A stretch of DNA of 9,834 nucleotides from Bacillota bacterium (GCA_023389295.1 JAEWEO010000119.1:1-9834); one strand, 5' to 3'. Numbered from the stretch's first letter, positions 1 to 6,873 are shown. Numbers and translations are program-made. Notes: generated by a model not told the origin, from the letters alone.

Positions 1-186
1 GTTATAAATCGTCTCCTTGATATTATAGTCCAAAATAAATTCATAAATGGGAAACTGCTCCATCAAGGAGGAACCTACAAATAAAATCTGCCCCTTCTTC
101 ACATATTGATTTAAAATTTTATACCGATTCACTTTTTCCTGTTTCTCCGCTTGCATCCGTTCAAGAAATATCTTTTCCATCTCCAT
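1..186 (-). CDS. SGNH/GDSL-type hydrolase, N-terminal fragment (runs off left edge)
   Basis: The reading frame is open for 62 codons from an ATG at 186-184 to the window edge, so only the N-terminus is visible. A good ribosome binding site (AGGAAGG, 8 bases before the ATG) supports this start. A charged, probably helical leader (residues 1-33) is followed by the strand-plus-turn FVGSSLMEQFPI at residues 36-47. This resembles block I of SGNH/GDSL esterases, in which the last Ser of G-D-S is the nucleophile. Here Ser39 replaces the usual Asp and Ser40 would be the nucleophile. Such GSS or GNS variants are common in the PAF-acetylhydrolase-like branch. No signal peptide is visible, so the enzyme should be cytoplasmic. 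It lies 68 bases downstream of the permease gene on the same strand with no clear terminator between, so co-transcription is possible. The remaining catalytic blocks (Gly, Asn, Asp-x-x-His) lie outside the window, and the substrate cannot be inferred. Confidence 0.75.
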   Translation of the reverse strand, partial: MEMEKIFLERMQAEKQEKVNRYKILNQYVKKGQILFVGSSLMEQFPIYEFILDYNIKETIYN

Positions 187-254
187 AGTAACACCCTTCC
201 TCTCATAATTTTGATATTCATTTTGCATCATTTGTTTTATATATCTTTATTTCT

Positions 255-1169
255 TTACCATATCATATCTGCTAACCCTAAAATAATTGGCATCGTTACG
301 ATACTGCATAAGGTACTTAAACAAACGCTTTTTACTGCCCTTCTATAATCAAGTCCATTTAACTGCGCAAATATTGCGACATTGGATCCTACCGGAGCTG
401 CTGCAGCAATTAGAACAGCCAATTTAATATCCTGATACTCCTTGGGGAAAATGCAAAGCAGACCAAGAGTTAGAAGAGGGATAATAATTAGTCTTAATAG
501 GACACTAATATAAACCCATTTCTCTGTAAATAGTTCTGTTAATTTCATCTGTGCAAGATACACTCCAAGAGTTATCATGGCAATAGGCGCTGTCATATTT
601 GCTACAATCGTTAAGGTATCCATTACCAATATCGGTACCGGAAGCTGTGTAAAGAATAATAAGAGCCCCAGCACTAATGCGATGATCACCGGATTGGTTA
701 TAATCTTCTTTGCTGATATTGCTTCTCTACTGCCACTCATTACTACAACACCATAGGTCCACTGTAGAATATTAAGGAGCGCCACAAAGGCCGCTACATA
801 AAATACAGCTTCATCACCAATCGTTGCCTTAACCAGAGGAATTCCCATAAAGCCTGCATTAGAAAAAGCAGTACCAAAATGTTCAATCTTTTGTCGGTTC
901 CCAAATACTAATCTAGATAGGAGTATGGAAAGTGCTAGAGCTAAAATCGCTGCCGCAAAGGAAACGAATAGGCCGATCAGTTTTTCCTTTGTATACTCTG
1001 TAACATAAGACTTCAAAATCGAAGCCGGTAAAATAATGTAGATTAGAAAGGTACCAAGTTCTTTATTTCCTTGCATTGTTATCTTTTTACCTTTATATAA
1101 AAAGTAACCGATAATCATTAAGAGAAACATAATAACAATTTGTTTTAGTAATATGAGTGCTAGTGTCAT
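255..1169 (-). CDS. AEC-family (auxin efflux carrier-like) permease
   Basis: This is a 304-residue integral membrane protein, the usual length for the AEC family of bacterial anion and organic-acid carriers (relatives include malonate and malate permeases). About ten hydrophobic segments are visible, in two halves separated by a polar loop near residues 145-158. Family-typical stretches are FSNAGFMGIPLV (102-113), in the broken helix of the first half, TAPIAMITLGVYLAQ (193-207) and AAPVGSNVAIFAQ (257-269). The start has the ribosome binding site AAAGGATC about 8 bases upstream. The gene is divergent from a LysR-family regulator, a frequent arrangement in which the regulator controls the carrier, and an extended -10 promoter lies upstream at 1211-1219. 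The substrate cannot be read from sequence. Malate, malonate or a related carboxylate is an inference from family precedent only. Despite the plant-hormone name there is no reason to think it moves auxin here. Confidence 0.9.
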   Translation of the reverse strand: MTLALILLKQIVIMFLLMIIGYFLYKGKKITMQGNKELGTFLIYIILPASILKSYVTEYTKEKLIGLFVSFAAAILALALSILLSRLVFGNRQKIEHFGTAFSNAGFMGIPLVKATIGDEAVFYVAAFVALLNILQWTYGVVVMSGSREAISAKKIITNPVIIALVLGLLLFFTQLPVPILVMDTLTIVANMTAPIAMITLGVYLAQMKLTELFTEKWVYISVLLRLIIIPLLTLGLLCIFPKEYQDIKLAVLIAAAAPVGSNVAIFAQLNGLDYRRAVKSVCLSTLCSIVTMPIILGLADMIW

Positions 1170-1210
1170 GATACAGATCCTTTCGTATATATACTTAAGC
1201 TAATAAAAAT

Positions 1211-1219
1211 AGTATAGCA
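1211..1219 (-). promoter_or_regulatory. Extended -10 promoter for the AEC permease gene
   Basis: On the minus strand these bases read TGCTATACT, an extended -10 element (TGn followed by TATACT). Transcription would begin near 1204 and give a leader of roughly 35 bases before the ATG at 1169. No good -35 hexamer is visible 17-18 bases upstream. That fits an extended -10 promoter and also one that needs an activator, consistent with the dyads just upstream. Confidence 0.5.
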
Positions 1220-1236
1220 CTACATTAAATTTTATC

Positions 1237-1275
1237 ATAATATTTTTATTATCTATGTTATAATTAAATTGTTAT
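1237..1275. promoter_or_regulatory. Paired ATAA-N8-TTAT dyads, candidate LysR-type operator
   Basis: Two 16-base dyads of the same form lie in the divergent spacer. Site A (1237-1252) is ATAATATTTTTATTAT, with perfect 6-base arms. Site B (1260-1275) is ATAATTAAATTGTTAT. Their centres are 23 bases apart, about two helical turns. Measured from the predicted permease start near 1204, site A is centred near -41 and site B near -64, matching the activation-site and recognition-site spacing typical of LysR regulators. A TATAAT at 1259-1264 (plus) is the best -10 for the regulator gene itself, so site B would overlap it and allow autorepression. The region is very AT-rich, so chance similarity is a real risk. 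Confidence 0.4.
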
Positions 1276-1358
1276 AAGCATTCCTACCATTGGAGCATTT
1301 TAACTATTCATTCCATGATCCGCCTTTTACTTATTTTACTTTTAGGAGGACTTTGTCT

Positions 1359-2240
1359 ATGACCTTAAAACAATTGCAATTTTTTAAAAAAGCTGCAGAG
1401 CTTGAAAATATTACCATGGCAGCGAAGGAACTATTCATTGCTCAGCCGGCATTAAGTAAATCCATTAAAGATCTTGAAAATGAGCTGGGCTACTCTTTAT
1501 TTGAACGAAATGGTAAGAAGCTAACCTTAAATCAAAACGGAGAAATACTTTATAAGCATGTCCTTCACATACAAAATAACTTTAATCATATGGAAAATGA
1601 GCTTCGGGAAGCTAATTCAAATAAATCTGCCACCATTCATATTTTGGTTCGAGTTGCTTCCAAACTCTTACCTGATATTTTAAATACATATTATCAGAAA
1701 CATCCAGATGCTAAATTAAAAATTTTCCAAACAAATCAATTAATCAAAGGTCAGCCGGAATATGATTTAATTATGGATTCAAAACCAATGATTGCTCCAT
1801 TGGTCTCAAATAAGGAAATGCTTCTTCTGGAGGAACGTATTCTAGTAGCACTCCCTAAATCACATCCACTGACAGAGCAAAAGAAGATTGCTCTGTCAGA
1901 TCTTAAAGGGTTCGCCTGTTCCATACTAAGTGAAACAAGTTCCCTTGGGCGCATGGTACGATCTGAACTATCTGCCCAACATTTTACGCCGAATATCATC
2001 TTTGAAAGTGATAATCCCCATACCATTCGCGACTTTTTAAAGCTCAACCTGTCTTACTCCTTTGTCCCGGAAAAAACTTGGTTACTTAAAAATGACTTCC
2101 CGCAATTGGTTCTACGGGAAGTCGAGGATTTTTGCCTATATCGTTATATCTATATAACTTATGGTCAACAGGAGTATATCACTAATGCTACGAAGGATTT
2201 CGTAAACCACGTAAAAGCCTATTTCAAGGATTTGACCTAA
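1359..2240 (+). CDS. LysR-family transcriptional regulator
   Basis: This is a 293-residue LysR-type regulator of typical family length. The N-terminal winged helix-turn-helix covers residues 1-60, with the motif near 17-37 (ITMAAKELFIAQPALSKSIKDL) and the wing LFERNGKKLTLNQNG at 48-61. A linker helix (62-88) leads to a periplasmic-binding-protein-like effector domain (about 92-293). The start chosen is the ATG at 1359, which has AGGAGGA 8 bases upstream and puts the conserved LKQLQFFKKAAE at the N-terminus. An in-frame ATG at 1290 would add 23 unrelated residues and has no ribosome binding site. The gene is divergent from the AEC permease and very likely regulates it through the paired dyads between them. 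It converges on the uronate operon, ending 25 bases from the oxidoreductase stop codon. The effector is unknown, and a carboxylate matching the permease substrate is a guess. Confidence 0.92.
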   Translation: MTLKQLQFFKKAAELENITMAAKELFIAQPALSKSIKDLENELGYSLFERNGKKLTLNQNGEILYKHVLHIQNNFNHMENELREANSNKSATIHILVRVASKLLPDILNTYYQKHPDAKLKIFQTNQLIKGQPEYDLIMDSKPMIAPLVSNKEMLLLEERILVALPKSHPLTEQKKIALSDLKGFACSILSETSSLGRMVRSELSAQHFTPNIIFESDNPHTIRDFLKLNLSYSFVPEKTWLLKNDFPQLVLREVEDFCLYRYIYITYGQQEYITNATKDFVNHVKAYFKDLT

Positions 2241-2265
2241 GTAACGCTCCTATTATGGCAAAGAA

Positions 2266-3123
2266 CTAAACGCCGGAATAGGCAGAGAAGCCACCATCAA
2301 TTGGGATAACCACTCCATTGACAAAGCTTGATGCTTCCTCGCTTACCAAAAAGAGTAACGCTCCGACTAATTCCGAGGCTTCCCCAAAGCGATTCATTGG
2401 TGTACTGTTTAGAATCTTTTCTGAGCGCGGTGTAAAACTTCCGTCCGGATTTTTTAATAAGGCTTCGTTTTGACTGGTTACAAAGAAACCAGGTGCAATG
2501 GCATTTACTCGAATACCAACCTTTGACATGTGTACGGCAAGCCACTGTGTAAAATTTGATACGGCAGCTTTTGCTCCGGAATAAGCGGGGATTTTGGTTA
2601 ATGGAGTATAAGCGTTCATGGAAGAAACATTAATGATAGTACATCCCTGTCTTCCTACCATGTCTCTGGAGAATTCCTGAGAAGGAAGTAAGGTTCCAAG
2701 AAAATTCAGGTCAAATACAAACTTAATTCCCTCCTCATCTAAATCATAGAACGTAATGGTGTCCTTATGTTCCTCTGTAAGGTCTTCCAAATAAAGATAT
2801 TCCTTGGTCGTCGTACCCTTTGGATGGTTACCGCCTGCACCATTTAACAAGATGTCACAGGGGCCAAATTTATCTAAAATGATTTCATGGGCTTTCTTTA
2901 AGCTTTCTTTACTCAGGACATTGGCCTCTATCCCAAGGGCAATGCCTCCAGTCTCATTTACTTCCTTTGCTTTTCTCTCTGCCTGTGATAAATCCCTATC
3001 TAGAATTACCACCTTTGCACCACAAGCTGCCAAAGCATCCACCCAGTAACCGCCAAGCACTCCTGCTCCTCCGGTCACGATTGCTACTTTATTACTTAAA
3101 TCAATCTGAAATGGTAGTTTCAT
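2266..3123 (-). CDS. uxuB: SDR-family D-mannonate oxidoreductase (fructuronate reductase)
   Basis: This is a 285-residue classical short-chain dehydrogenase. It has the dinucleotide-binding TGGAGVLG (17-24), the acidic turn LDRD (41-44), NGAG (94-97), and a catalytic set of Asn140, Ser168, Tyr181 and Lys185 (YSGAK), with PGFF at 211-214 after the active site. The insert GNHPKGTT (98-105) and the long segment to about residue 135 resemble the Bacillus YjmF type of mannonate oxidoreductase. The predicted reaction is NAD(P)H-dependent reduction of D-fructuronate to D-mannonate in the cytoplasm. Context agrees, since it is the last gene after uxaC and uxuA and fills the step between them. The enzyme is unrelated in fold to the enterobacterial UxuB, a long-chain polyol dehydrogenase, so the symbol reflects role only. 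The ATG has AAGGA 6 bases upstream. A 146-base gap separates it from uxuA and may hold its own promoter. A related sugar-acid dehydrogenase such as gluconate 5-dehydrogenase is the main alternative. Confidence 0.85.
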   Translation of the reverse strand: MKLPFQIDLSNKVAIVTGGAGVLGGYWVDALAACGAKVVILDRDLSQAERKAKEVNETGGIALGIEANVLSKESLKKAHEIILDKFGPCDILLNGAGGNHPKGTTTKEYLYLEDLTEEHKDTITFYDLDEEGIKFVFDLNFLGTLLPSQEFSRDMVGRQGCTIINVSSMNAYTPLTKIPAYSGAKAAVSNFTQWLAVHMSKVGIRVNAIAPGFFVTSQNEALLKNPDGSFTPRSEKILNSTPMNRFGEASELVGALLFLVSEEASSFVNGVVIPIDGGFSAYSGV

Positions 3124-3148
3124 ATCTATTCCTTCTTTCTGTTAAAGT

Positions 3149-3171
3149 GAAATATAATCATTTTATATTTC
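3149..3171 (-). repeat. Inverted repeat (9-bp stem) in the oxidoreductase leader
   Basis: GAAATATAA (3149-3157) and TTATATTTC (3163-3171) are perfect inverted repeats around a 5-base loop, about 25 bases upstream of the oxidoreductase ATG. In the minus-strand transcript they could form a hairpin just before the ribosome binding site. The stem is almost all A-U pairs, so it would be weak. It could equally be a protein-binding dyad or simply AT-rich sequence. Confidence 0.4.
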
Positions 3172-3184
3172 TTATTTATTTTAG

Positions 3185-3212
3185 ATTATTTATTTTAAAG
3201 TCTGCTTTTCAA
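3185..3212 (-). promoter_or_regulatory. Possible internal promoter ahead of the oxidoreductase gene
   Basis: On the minus strand TTGAAA (3212-3207) is followed after 16 bases by AATAAT (3190-3185). Each hexamer is one base from consensus, and initiation would fall near 3178. The -35 lies within a 12-base palindrome, TTTCAATTGAAA (3207-3218), itself nested in a wider AAGTCT/AGACTT inverted repeat (3198-3203 with 3231-3236). These could be an operator or an mRNA stem in the uxuA-uxuB gap. The evidence is pattern only, in a very AT-rich gap. Confidence 0.3.
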
Positions 3213-3269
3213 TTGAAATCAGATTTATTTAGACTTCTATTTATTAAATATCTTTCTTACTTCTCTTTC

Positions 3270-4325
3270 TCATTTCGTACTTTTACTTGTTTTCTCAAGA
3301 GTTTCCCAAATTCCTGTTAAGTACATTGCGCCTAAGGCTCTATCATATAAGCCGTAGCCCGGTCTGCCGGTCTCTCCCCATATCATGCGGCCATGATCCG
3401 GACGCACATAACCATCATAATGGTTCTTGTGAAGAGCTTTTACAATTTCTACGATATCTAACGAACCACAGGGAGAATAATGAGCACTTTCTTCAAAGCC
3501 TCCATCCTCTAATAGCTTTACATTTCGAATATGCATAAAATGAATTCGTCCCATGGCAGAATATTTATCCACCATCGATACGATGTCATTAAAACTTCCA
3601 CTTCCTAAGGATCCGGTACAAAAAGTCAATCCATTGTATTCGCTATCTACCAGCTTTAAAAATCGGTCCAGGTTCTTTTCATTGGTAATAATTCTTGGCA
3701 GTCCAAAGATTGGATATGGGGGATCATCGGGATGAATTGCCATTTTTACATCACATTCCTGTGCTACCGGAATAATTTCTTTTAGGAAATATTCTAAGTT
3801 TGACCATAATTTTTCTTCATTCACTTTAGAATACTGCTCAAAAATCTCAGCCAATTGATCTTTGGTGTAACTGGAATCCCAACCAGGAAGGGAAAGCTCT
3901 CCCTTTAAAGGATCCATTTTTTCAAGCTGATCCACATAATAAACAAGTGCTGTAGAGCCATCCTCCAAAACCTTATCAAGCTGTGTACGCGTCCAGTCAA
4001 AGACAGGCATGAAGTTATAGCAGATGACCTTTACTCCGGCCTTTGATAATCTTCGAATATTTTCCTTATAATTTTCAATATATTGCTGTCTTGATGGTAG
4101 TCCAAGTTTGATATCCTCGTGGACAGGAACACTTTCTATGACATCAAATTTAAGCCCCGCATTTTCTACCTCTGTTTTTAAGCTATGGATGCTCTCTTCG
4201 CTCCATACTTCTCCCACCGGTACATCATAAATTGCAGTTACAATGCTGTACATACCGGGAATTTGACGAATATAATTAATCTTTACCGGGTCTTCTACCC
4301 CATACCATCGAAATGATAATTTCAT
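3270..4325 (-). CDS. uxuA: D-mannonate dehydratase
   Basis: This is a 351-residue mannonate dehydratase, about the normal length for the TIM-barrel UxuA family. It converts D-mannonate to 2-keto-3-deoxy-D-gluconate, the exit step of glucuronate catabolism, in the cytoplasm with a divalent metal (Mn2+ or Fe2+). Residues at the positions of the known metal ligands are present: His198 (AIHPDDPP), Cys236 (FCTGS), His265 (FMHIRN) and Asp310 (RPDHGR). Other family signatures are FRWYG (5-9), YNFMPVFDWTRT (103-114) and GRPGYGLYDRALG (320-332). The ATG is 3 bases after the uxaC stop codon. Its ribosome binding site (GGAGG, 8 bases upstream) overlaps the last uxaC codons, so the two genes are almost certainly co-transcribed and translationally coupled. 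The chain looks complete. Confidence 0.96.
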   Translation of the reverse strand: MKLSFRWYGVEDPVKINYIRQIPGMYSIVTAIYDVPVGEVWSEESIHSLKTEVENAGLKFDVIESVPVHEDIKLGLPSRQQYIENYKENIRRLSKAGVKVICYNFMPVFDWTRTQLDKVLEDGSTALVYYVDQLEKMDPLKGELSLPGWDSSYTKDQLAEIFEQYSKVNEEKLWSNLEYFLKEIIPVAQECDVKMAIHPDDPPYPIFGLPRIITNEKNLDRFLKLVDSEYNGLTFCTGSLGSGSFNDIVSMVDKYSAMGRIHFMHIRNVKLLEDGGFEESAHYSPCGSLDIVEIVKALHKNHYDGYVRPDHGRMIWGETGRPGYGLYDRALGAMYLTGIWETLEKTSKSTK

Positions 4326-4328
4326 ACT

Positions 4329-5741
4329 TTAATCCTCCAATCCTAAATAATTGATTATATTTTTGTAGCATATTCCTTCTATGATTTCTCCTAGCACGTT
4401 TTCATCCTCAGCAAACTCACCTGCTTCCACCAACTCACCAATGTAACTACAAAGTATTCTTCTAAAATAGTCATGTCTAACATAGGATAAGAAACTCCGT
4501 GAATCGGTCAGCATTCCAACAAAGCCTGCTAACATTCCTTGACTTGCAATGGATTTAAAATGACTTAGAATTCCCTCTTTGTGATCACAGAACCACCAAG
4601 CAGGTCCAAATTGAACCTTACCCTGGATTTTTTCTTCTGTAAAACAATGTGGTATTGAGGATAGGACTAAATTATCTTTCGAATTAAGATTATATAGAAT
4701 TGTCTTAGGTAGTCCACTCTCCTGTTCCATTCCATCTAACAGCCTTACCAAGGGCTCCGTAATAGAAAAATCATTCATAATATCAAAACCGGTATCCGGT
4801 CCCAAGCTCTTAAATCTCTCCGTATTAGAATTACGATAAGCTCCCAGGTGTAGCTGCATTACCCAGCCTGCCTTTTTATATTCTTTTGCTAATATAGTAA
4901 GGGTATGTACCTTAAATTTCTCCGCTTCCTCTTGTGAGATAATTTCTCCTTGTAAGCGTTTCGCAAATATATGACCTACTTCTTCCTCAGTACTCTTAAA
5001 ATATTGCAGGCTTTCCAAGGAGTGATCTGCAAGTACACATTGCTGTTCCTTAAAATATTCAACTCTGCTTTTGAGTGCCCGGATAAAATCCGAATAATCT
5101 GAAATTGAACTCTTAACTGCTCCTTCTAACTGATGAAGGTAAGGGATAAAATCCTCCTTCAAAATCTGAAGTGATTTATCCGGCCGGAAGGTAGGGCGTA
5201 CCTGAAAGCCTAAGTCACTTTTCTTAGCTAGCCGTATATGATACTCCAGATTATCTACGGGATCATCGGTAGTACAGATCAATTTCACCTTGGACTGTTG
5301 TATCATTTTAACCGGTGATAAAGCTTGTCTCCTTATTAAATCATTGCAATCTTTATAGATTTCTCTTGCATTTTTTGCATTTAGTATCTCTTTGATTCCA
5401 AAATACCTTTGTAACTCCATGTTTGCCCAGTGATAGAGAGGGCTTCCGATAAGCTTTTCACAGACTTGTGCCCAGGCAATAAATTTCTCTAAGCCATCAC
5501 CGTTCCCTGTGATTAATTCTTCCGAAACTCCTGCATAACGCATAGCTCTCCATTTATAATGATCATGCTGTAGCCATAAGGAGGAAATATCAGAAAATTC
5601 CTTATCATCATCGATTTCTTTCGCAGACAGATGGCAATGATAATCATAGATAGGCGCACATTTTGCAAATGTATTGTATAAATACTTTGCTGTACCACCA
5701 GAAAGCATAAATTTATCCTCTAACATATTGATATCTTTCAT
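4329..5741 (-). CDS. uxaC: Glucuronate isomerase (uronate isomerase)
   Basis: This 470-residue protein matches the full length of UxaC, an amidohydrolase-superfamily TIM-barrel enzyme that isomerises D-glucuronate to D-fructuronate and D-galacturonate to D-tagaturonate. Diagnostic stretches are IYDYHCHLSAKEI (31-43) with the His35-x-His37 metal pair, CTTDDPVDNLEYH (156-168), the barrel histidine in MQLHLGAYRN (His298), FGPAWWFCDHKEG (378-390), and GMLTDSRSFLSYVRHDYFRR (409-428), where Asp413 is the expected late-barrel catalytic aspartate. It is the first gene of the operon uxaC-uxuA-SDR. The chosen ATG has AAGGAGA about 11 bases upstream, a slightly long spacing. An ATG five codons later has no better site, and the N-terminus fits the family. 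It is divergent from an AraC-family regulator across a 174-base spacer with a -10 at 5785-5790 and an AT-rich dyad at 5795-5815. Confidence 0.97.
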   Translation of the reverse strand: MKDINMLEDKFMLSGGTAKYLYNTFAKCAPIYDYHCHLSAKEIDDDKEFSDISSLWLQHDHYKWRAMRYAGVSEELITGNGDGLEKFIAWAQVCEKLIGSPLYHWANMELQRYFGIKEILNAKNAREIYKDCNDLIRRQALSPVKMIQQSKVKLICTTDDPVDNLEYHIRLAKKSDLGFQVRPTFRPDKSLQILKEDFIPYLHQLEGAVKSSISDYSDFIRALKSRVEYFKEQQCVLADHSLESLQYFKSTEEEVGHIFAKRLQGEIISQEEAEKFKVHTLTILAKEYKKAGWVMQLHLGAYRNSNTERFKSLGPDTGFDIMNDFSITEPLVRLLDGMEQESGLPKTILYNLNSKDNLVLSSIPHCFTEEKIQGKVQFGPAWWFCDHKEGILSHFKSIASQGMLAGFVGMLTDSRSFLSYVRHDYFRRILCSYIGELVEAGEFAEDENVLGEIIEGICYKNIINYLGLED

Positions 5742-5784
5742 AATTGCAACAGTCTCCTTCTCTTCATTTCATCTAAATTGTAGC

Positions 5785-5790
5785 ATTATA
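5785..5790 (-). promoter_or_regulatory. -10 element of the uxaC operon promoter
   Basis: The minus strand reads a perfect TATAAT here, 44 bases before the uxaC ATG. The hexamer 17 bases upstream (5808-5813, TAAAAA) is a poor -35 and forms part of the adjacent inverted repeat. The promoter is therefore probably regulator-dependent. Confidence 0.5.
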
Positions 5791-5794
5791 TCTT

Positions 5795-5815
5795 AATAAA
5801 AAGTATGTTTTTATT
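5795..5815. promoter_or_regulatory. 8-bp inverted repeat across the uxaC promoter, candidate operator
   Basis: AATAAAAA (5795-5802) and TTTTTATT (5808-5815) are perfect inverted repeats separated by 5 bases. They cover the spacer and -35 position of the uxaC promoter and end 5 bases before the -35 of the divergent regulator gene. This placement suits a site that controls both directions. The AT-only arms make a chance origin possible, and AraC proteins more often use direct repeats, so the binding protein is uncertain. Confidence 0.35.
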
Positions 5816-5820
5816 GCTGT

Positions 5821-5849
5821 TTGACTTGCAAAAAGTGCTATGTTAATAT
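5821..5849 (+). promoter_or_regulatory. Promoter of the AraC-family regulator gene
   Basis: TTGACT (5821-5826) is followed after exactly 17 bases by TAATAT (5844-5849), giving a predicted start near 5856 and a leader of about 60 bases to the ATG at 5916. The -35 is one base from consensus and the -10 matches four of six. The -10 overlaps a 10-base palindrome, TTAATATTAA (5843-5852), which may be a further regulator site. Confidence 0.5.
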
Positions 5850-5915
5850 TAATATAAAGAATTAAAACAAGGATAATTCGGTTACCTTCAACCACCCCTT
5901 AGCAAAGGAGGACAT

Positions 5916-6791
5916 ATGAAAACAAAGACTCAAGCCTACTTAACTCGTCAAAAAATGCTTACCAATGACTATGAAATCTTTCATTACTCTGACAAAGGTC
6001 TCCAAAATGTAAATCTTCATCACCATGATTTTTATGAGTGCTATTTCTTTGTCTCCGGTGATGTAACCTATATCATTGAGGGCAAATCTTATACCCTTCA
6101 ATCCGGTGATATCATACTAATTAATTCCAAAGAGCTACATCAGCCAATTATTAATAATAAGGAAGTTCCTTATGAACGTATTGTGGTATGGTTAGACAAG
6201 AATTTTGTAGACAGTCTTTCGATGGAAGACACAAAGCTAAATCGCTGCTTTGAGGATATTCAGAAAGAGAATGTAATAAGAACGGATTTGGAAGGTCAGC
6301 AAAGTATAAAATCCATACTGAATAAGTTATTAAAGCTTGCTGATTATAGTGGCATGGGCATGGAGCTTCTTTATCGCTCCTACCTTACCGAGCTTCTTAT
6401 CACCTTAAATAATCTTTTGTTTTATAATACTAATAAAGTTAATATTACCATTGAAAAAAGCACTTTAATTGATGAAATTATTAGTTATATTAACACTCAT
6501 GTGGAAGAGGATATTAAAATTGAAGATCTGTCAAATCAGTTCTTTATTAGCCGTTATCATCTTTTAAGAGTTTTTAAAAAGCATTCCAAAACCACCTTAC
6601 ATAAGTTCATTGTACAGAAAAAACTAATCTATGCGAAGGAATTGATATTAAAGGGGATGCCAATTATTGAAGTATATAAGCAATGTGGATTTGGAGACTA
6701 CTCCAATTTCTTTCGTGCCTTTAAAAATGAATATGGGATGACCCCAAAGCAATTCTATGAGCTTATGGTTCAAGAAGAGCCTTTTCAATGA
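5916..6791 (+). CDS. AraC-family transcriptional regulator with cupin sensor domain
   Basis: This is a 291-residue protein of typical AraC/XylS length. The N-terminal part (about 20-100) has cupin motifs, including HHHDFYECYFFVSGDVTYIIEG (35-56) and the LQSGDIILINSKELHQP stretch (61-77), and is the likely sugar or uronate-binding domain. A helical linker (about 105-180) leads to the C-terminal DNA-binding domain (about 184-283). This holds two helix-turn-helix units: IEDLSNQFFISRYHLLRVFKK (202-222), and a second from PIIEVYKQCGFGDYSNFFRAF with the typical ending YGMTPKQF (273-280). The ATG has a strong AAAGGAGG, although only 4 bases away, and no alternative start nearby has a better site. 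It is divergent from uxaC, so control of the uxaC-uxuA-uxuB operon by a glucuronate-related ligand is the natural inference. The ligand and sites are unproven. Confidence 0.92.
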   Translation: MKTKTQAYLTRQKMLTNDYEIFHYSDKGLQNVNLHHHDFYECYFFVSGDVTYIIEGKSYTLQSGDIILINSKELHQPIINNKEVPYERIVVWLDKNFVDSLSMEDTKLNRCFEDIQKENVIRTDLEGQQSIKSILNKLLKLADYSGMGMELLYRSYLTELLITLNNLLFYNTNKVNITIEKSTLIDEIISYINTHVEEDIKIEDLSNQFFISRYHLLRVFKKHSKTTLHKFIVQKKLIYAKELILKGMPIIEVYKQCGFGDYSNFFRAFKNEYGMTPKQFYELMVQEEPFQ

Positions 6792-6795
6792 AAAG

Positions 6796-6824
6796 TTGTA
6801 CAGACTTATCGTTCGTGTTAAAAT
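6796..6824 (+). promoter_or_regulatory. Promoter (extended -10) for the radical SAM fusion gene
   Basis: The 82-base gap after the AraC gene contains TGTTAAAAT (6816-6824), an extended -10. TTGTAC (6796-6801) lies exactly 17 bases before the TAAAAT hexamer but matches the -35 consensus at only three positions. The leader to the ATG at 6874 would be about 43 bases. I see no terminator between the two genes, so read-through from araC is also possible. Confidence 0.4.
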
Positions 6825-6873
6825 ACATCAGAAAGCTACTAGCTACAAATCATATGATACGAGGACGTAAACA

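Noticed and set aside
151..348. 65-codon plus-strand frame across the hydrolase/permease junction
   Set aside because: It overlaps the ends of two supported minus-strand genes, and its His/Leu/Ile-rich content is typical of an AT-rich antisense frame.
1290..1358. Longer start for the LysR regulator, adding 23 residues
   Set aside because: There is no ribosome binding site at 1290 and the extra residues are unlike the family. The ATG at 1359 has AGGAGGA at ideal spacing and gives the conserved N-terminus. The extension would also run from within the promoter region.
2241..2265. Shared terminator between the convergent LysR and oxidoreductase genes
   Set aside because: The 25-base gap has no stem of more than a few pairs and no T-run in either direction, so any terminator must lie inside the opposing genes.
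2804..3538. Plus-strand open frames opposite the oxidoreductase and uxuA
   Set aside because: They lie antisense to strongly supported genes, have no ribosome binding sites or recognisable motifs, and read as low-quality peptides.
5742..5915. cre (catabolite repression) site in the uxaC/araC spacer
   Set aside because: The only CG dinucleotide in the relevant part (in AATTCGG) does not fit the WTGNAANCG core.
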